From Clostridia bacterium (GTDB lineage Bacteria; Bacillota_A; Clostridia; Oscillospirales; CAG-272), in assembly GCA_017529175.1 (NCBI GenBank), contig JAFXNX010000194.1, positions 1-7,203 on the forward strand: a DNA stretch of 7,203 bases, read 5' to 3'. Under the pieces are notes generated by a model. The model did not search any database. It was not told where the DNA came from and was given only the letters and a program-made list of their open reading frames with translations. A program made the position numbers and the translations under genes. Positions 5,730-7,203 of the stretch are shown one piece after another (the stretch's first letter is position 1; every line of letters begins with the position of its first letter).

Positions 5730-6662
5730 TCAAAGCTCGAGCGAAAAGTCGTCGGGAAGTCCGAGCTTGACGTTAAGGCACTGTATCGCCGCGCCAGACG
5801 CGCCCTTTCCGAGATTGTCGAAACGGGATATCAAAAGGATGCGCTCATCACAGCCTGCGACCGATATTTCCATCGTGTCCTTGCCGGACAGAGCGGCGGC
5901 GGACATAAATCCCGCCTCATCCGAACACTCATTATACTTCACGAGCGGTGTGTTGTAAATACTTTTATAAATTTCTTTTATATCTTTTGCGCCGTATCCG
6001 TTCGCAAGATCGCGCGCAAACAACGGGACCGTGACTTCCATACCGCTGTAAAAATCCGCGACGACCGGACAGAACACAGGTTGCGCGTCAAGACCGCATA
6101 CCGCCTTCATTTCGGGAAGGTGTTTGTGATGCTGGGCTATTCCGTACTGTCTCGGCGCGGAAAGGAGCGCGTCGCGCTCTTCCGACTCGTACTCCGCTAT
6201 CATCTTTTTGCCGCCGCCGCTGTATCCGGTGACTGAGAAGCAGGATAGCGGCGTGCTTTTCGATATGATACCGTTTGCGACGAGCGGGTAAACAAGGGAT
6301 ATGAAACCGCTCGCGTGGCATCCGGGGACCGCGATGCGGTGCGACGCCTCAAGCTTTGCGCGGTGGGACGGCGAGAGCTCCGGAAAACCGTACGCCCATC
6401 CTTTCGCCGTTCTGTGCGCGGTCGACGTGTCGATGATCACGACGTCCTCGTTTTCCGTCATCGCCACCGCTTCCCTCGACGCGTCGTCCGGAAGGCAGAG
6501 GAACGCTATATCGCAAGAGTTCAGCGCATGGTGACGCGCTACGGGGTCTTTTCTGTCTTCTCCCGTCAGCACGTTTATCTCAACGTCGCTTCGCGCCGAC
6601 AGTCTCTCATAAAGACGAAGCCCGGTCGTGCCGGCGCTTCCGTCAATAAATACTTTAGTCAC
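5730..6662 (-). CDS. argC: N-acetyl-gamma-glutamyl-phosphate reductase, type 2 (short form)
   Basis: A 310-residue NADPH-dependent dehydrogenase that reduces N-acetylglutamyl phosphate to the semialdehyde. It matches the shorter type-2 branch of ArgC rather than the usual form of about 345 residues. It opens with FIDGSAGTTG (5-14), the dinucleotide-binding turn, and continues with FLCLPDDASREAV (54-66), IIDTSTAHRT (76-85) and WAYGFPEL (89-96). The active-site cysteine is Cys115 in VPGCHASGF. GYSGGGKKMIAEYE and the C-terminal FDNLGKGASGAA follow. The start is a GTG at 6662 preceded by GAGGAG with a 7-nt spacer. It overlaps the argH stop in GTGACTAA, so the two genes are translationally coupled. 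The frame is open 40 codons further upstream, but that part lies inside argH and lacks family similarity. Confidence 0.95.
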   Translation of the reverse strand: MTKVFIDGSAGTTGLRLYERLSARSDVEINVLTGEDRKDPVARHHALNSCDIAFLCLPDDASREAVAMTENEDVVIIDTSTAHRTAKGWAYGFPELSPSHRAKLEASHRIAVPGCHASGFISLVYPLVANGIISKSTPLSCFSVTGYSGGGKKMIAEYESEERDALLSAPRQYGIAQHHKHLPEMKAVCGLDAQPVFCPVVADFYSGMEVTVPLFARDLANGYGAKDIKEIYKSIYNTPLVKYNECSDEAGFMSAAALSGKDTMEISVAGCDERILLISRFDNLGKGASGAAIQCLNVKLGLPDDFSLEL

Positions 6663-7203
6663 TGATAAACTCCTCAAGATATTTGATCTGCGTATCGACA
6701 GACGTCGCGCCGCATCCTCCCGCGGATATTCTCTTTGCGACACAGCGCTTGAGGTCGATCTCGGAATACAGATCATCGTCAAAAACTTCGGAAAACTCTT
6801 TGAATTCGGGAAGCGTCATATCCTCTATCACCTTGCCGTGATCAATACAGTACGCTACGACCTCTCCCACCGTTTTATATGCGGCGCGAAAGGGAACTCC
6901 CTTCTTCGTAAGATAATCCGCAAGGTCCGTCGCGTTGATGAATCCGCGCTTTGCCGCGGCGAGCAGATTATCTTCGAGCACCGTCATCGTCGCTACCATC
7001 GGCGCGAAGACTTCGAGGCACATCTTCACGGTATCGAACGCGTCGAATATCGCTTCCTTGTCCTCCTGCATATCCTTGTTGTACGCGAGAGGAAGTCCTT
7101 TGAGCATAGTAAGCGTCGCCATAAGGTCGCCGTAGACCCTGCCGCATTTTCCCCTGACGAGCTCCGCCATATCGGAGTTCTTTTTCTGAGGCATGATGCT
7201 CGA
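6655..7203 (-). CDS. argH: Argininosuccinate lyase, C-terminal part (N-terminal part outside window)
   Basis: The frame runs in from the right edge and ends at the TAA at 6655-6657, giving the last 182 residues of a protein that is normally about 460 long. It begins within the superfamily signature: SSIMPQKKNSD, the mobile catalytic loop of the argininosuccinate lyase/fumarase family. The sequence DMAELVRGKCGRVYGDL, the helix with KGLPLAYNKDMQEDKE, and TDLADYLTKKGVPFRAAY are all typical of ArgH. The enzyme is a cytosolic homotetramer that splits argininosuccinate into arginine and fumarate. The C-terminal RISAGGCGATSV differs from the commoner GGT[AS]P form. Because the window cuts it, the gene is not broken as far as can be seen. 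It is upstream of and overlapping argC. Confidence 0.95.
   Translation of the reverse strand, partial: SSIMPQKKNSDMAELVRGKCGRVYGDLMATLTMLKGLPLAYNKDMQEDKEAIFDAFDTVKMCLEVFAPMVATMTVLEDNLLAAAKRGFINATDLADYLTKKGVPFRAAYKTVGEVVAYCIDHGKVIEDMTLPEFKEFSEVFDDDLYSEIDLKRCVAKRISAGGCGATSVDTQIKYLEEFISD
6670..6675 (-). promoter_or_regulatory. Ribosome binding site deciding the argC GTG start
   Basis: GAGGAG on the minus strand, within the last codons of argH, lies 7 nt before GTG (6660-6662). It fixes a non-ATG start overlapping the argH stop by 8 nt. Confidence 0.8.

Noticed and set aside
5161..5958. 265-codon plus-strand frame antisense to argJ and argC, with hydrophobic-looking stretches
   Set aside because: The Ala/Ser/Pro-rich pattern is what antisense of Gly/Asp/Ala-rich codons gives. 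It spans the junction of two real genes.
6663..6782. 40-codon N-terminal extension of argC
   Set aside because: It lies within the argH reading region, is Arg/Ser-rich and unlike ArgC. The GTG at 6662 has a strong ribosome binding site.
1..7203. CRISPR array, tRNA/rRNA genes, toxin-antitoxin or phage defence system
   Set aside because: No direct-repeat spacer pattern, no RNA gene signature and no small gene pair were found. Nearly all the sequence is accounted for by biosynthetic genes and the DUF5107-TPR gene.

Overview
The window looks like chromosome from an uncultured, moderately GC-rich anaerobic member of the Clostridia (Oscillospirales or Lachnospirales type). This rests on strong GGAGG-type ribosome binding sites, tightly packed arginine genes, a type-2 ArgC with the PGCHASG active site, an ArgD with a divergent N-terminal motif, and a DUF5107-TPR protein. 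It is a judgement from protein flavour, not a database placement.

Layout. Positions 1-105 hold an open frame running in from the left edge. Its last residues resemble the C-terminal tail of an IS30/IS3-like DDE transposase. It is followed by an AT-rich leader (106-262) with a good promoter for the next gene. Positions 263-2263 (+) encode a 666-residue cytosolic protein: a DUF5107 aldose-epimerase-like domain followed by TPR-like helices. Positions 2264-2449 are a convergent intergenic stretch packed with near-perfect palindromes, probably a repeated intergenic element doubling as terminators. From 2450 to the right edge, everything is on the minus strand and forms one arginine-biosynthesis operon, read argH (3' part only), argC, argJ, argB, argD. 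Gaps are -8, 15, 24 and 1 nt.

How the genes work together. ArgJ recycles the acetyl group from N-acetylornithine to glutamate. ArgB phosphorylates N-acetylglutamate, ArgC reduces the acyl phosphate to the semialdehyde, and ArgD transaminates it to N-acetylornithine. ArgJ then releases ornithine. ArgH cleaves argininosuccinate to arginine and fumarate at the end of the pathway. The operon start, probably with argG and any ArgR operator, lies beyond the right edge, as does the N-terminal part of argH. Carbamoyl-phosphate synthase and ornithine carbamoyltransferase genes are not in the window.

I see no clear new multi-gene system. The less ordinary points are the composite palindromic element at 2271-2444, the possible insertion-sequence end abutting the DUF5107 gene promoter, the unknown role of the DUF5107-TPR protein, the divergent ArgD motif, and a small inverted repeat at the argJ-argB junction. 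Several starts should be moved inward from the longest open frame: the DUF5107 gene to 263, argC to a GTG at 6662 and argJ to 5714.
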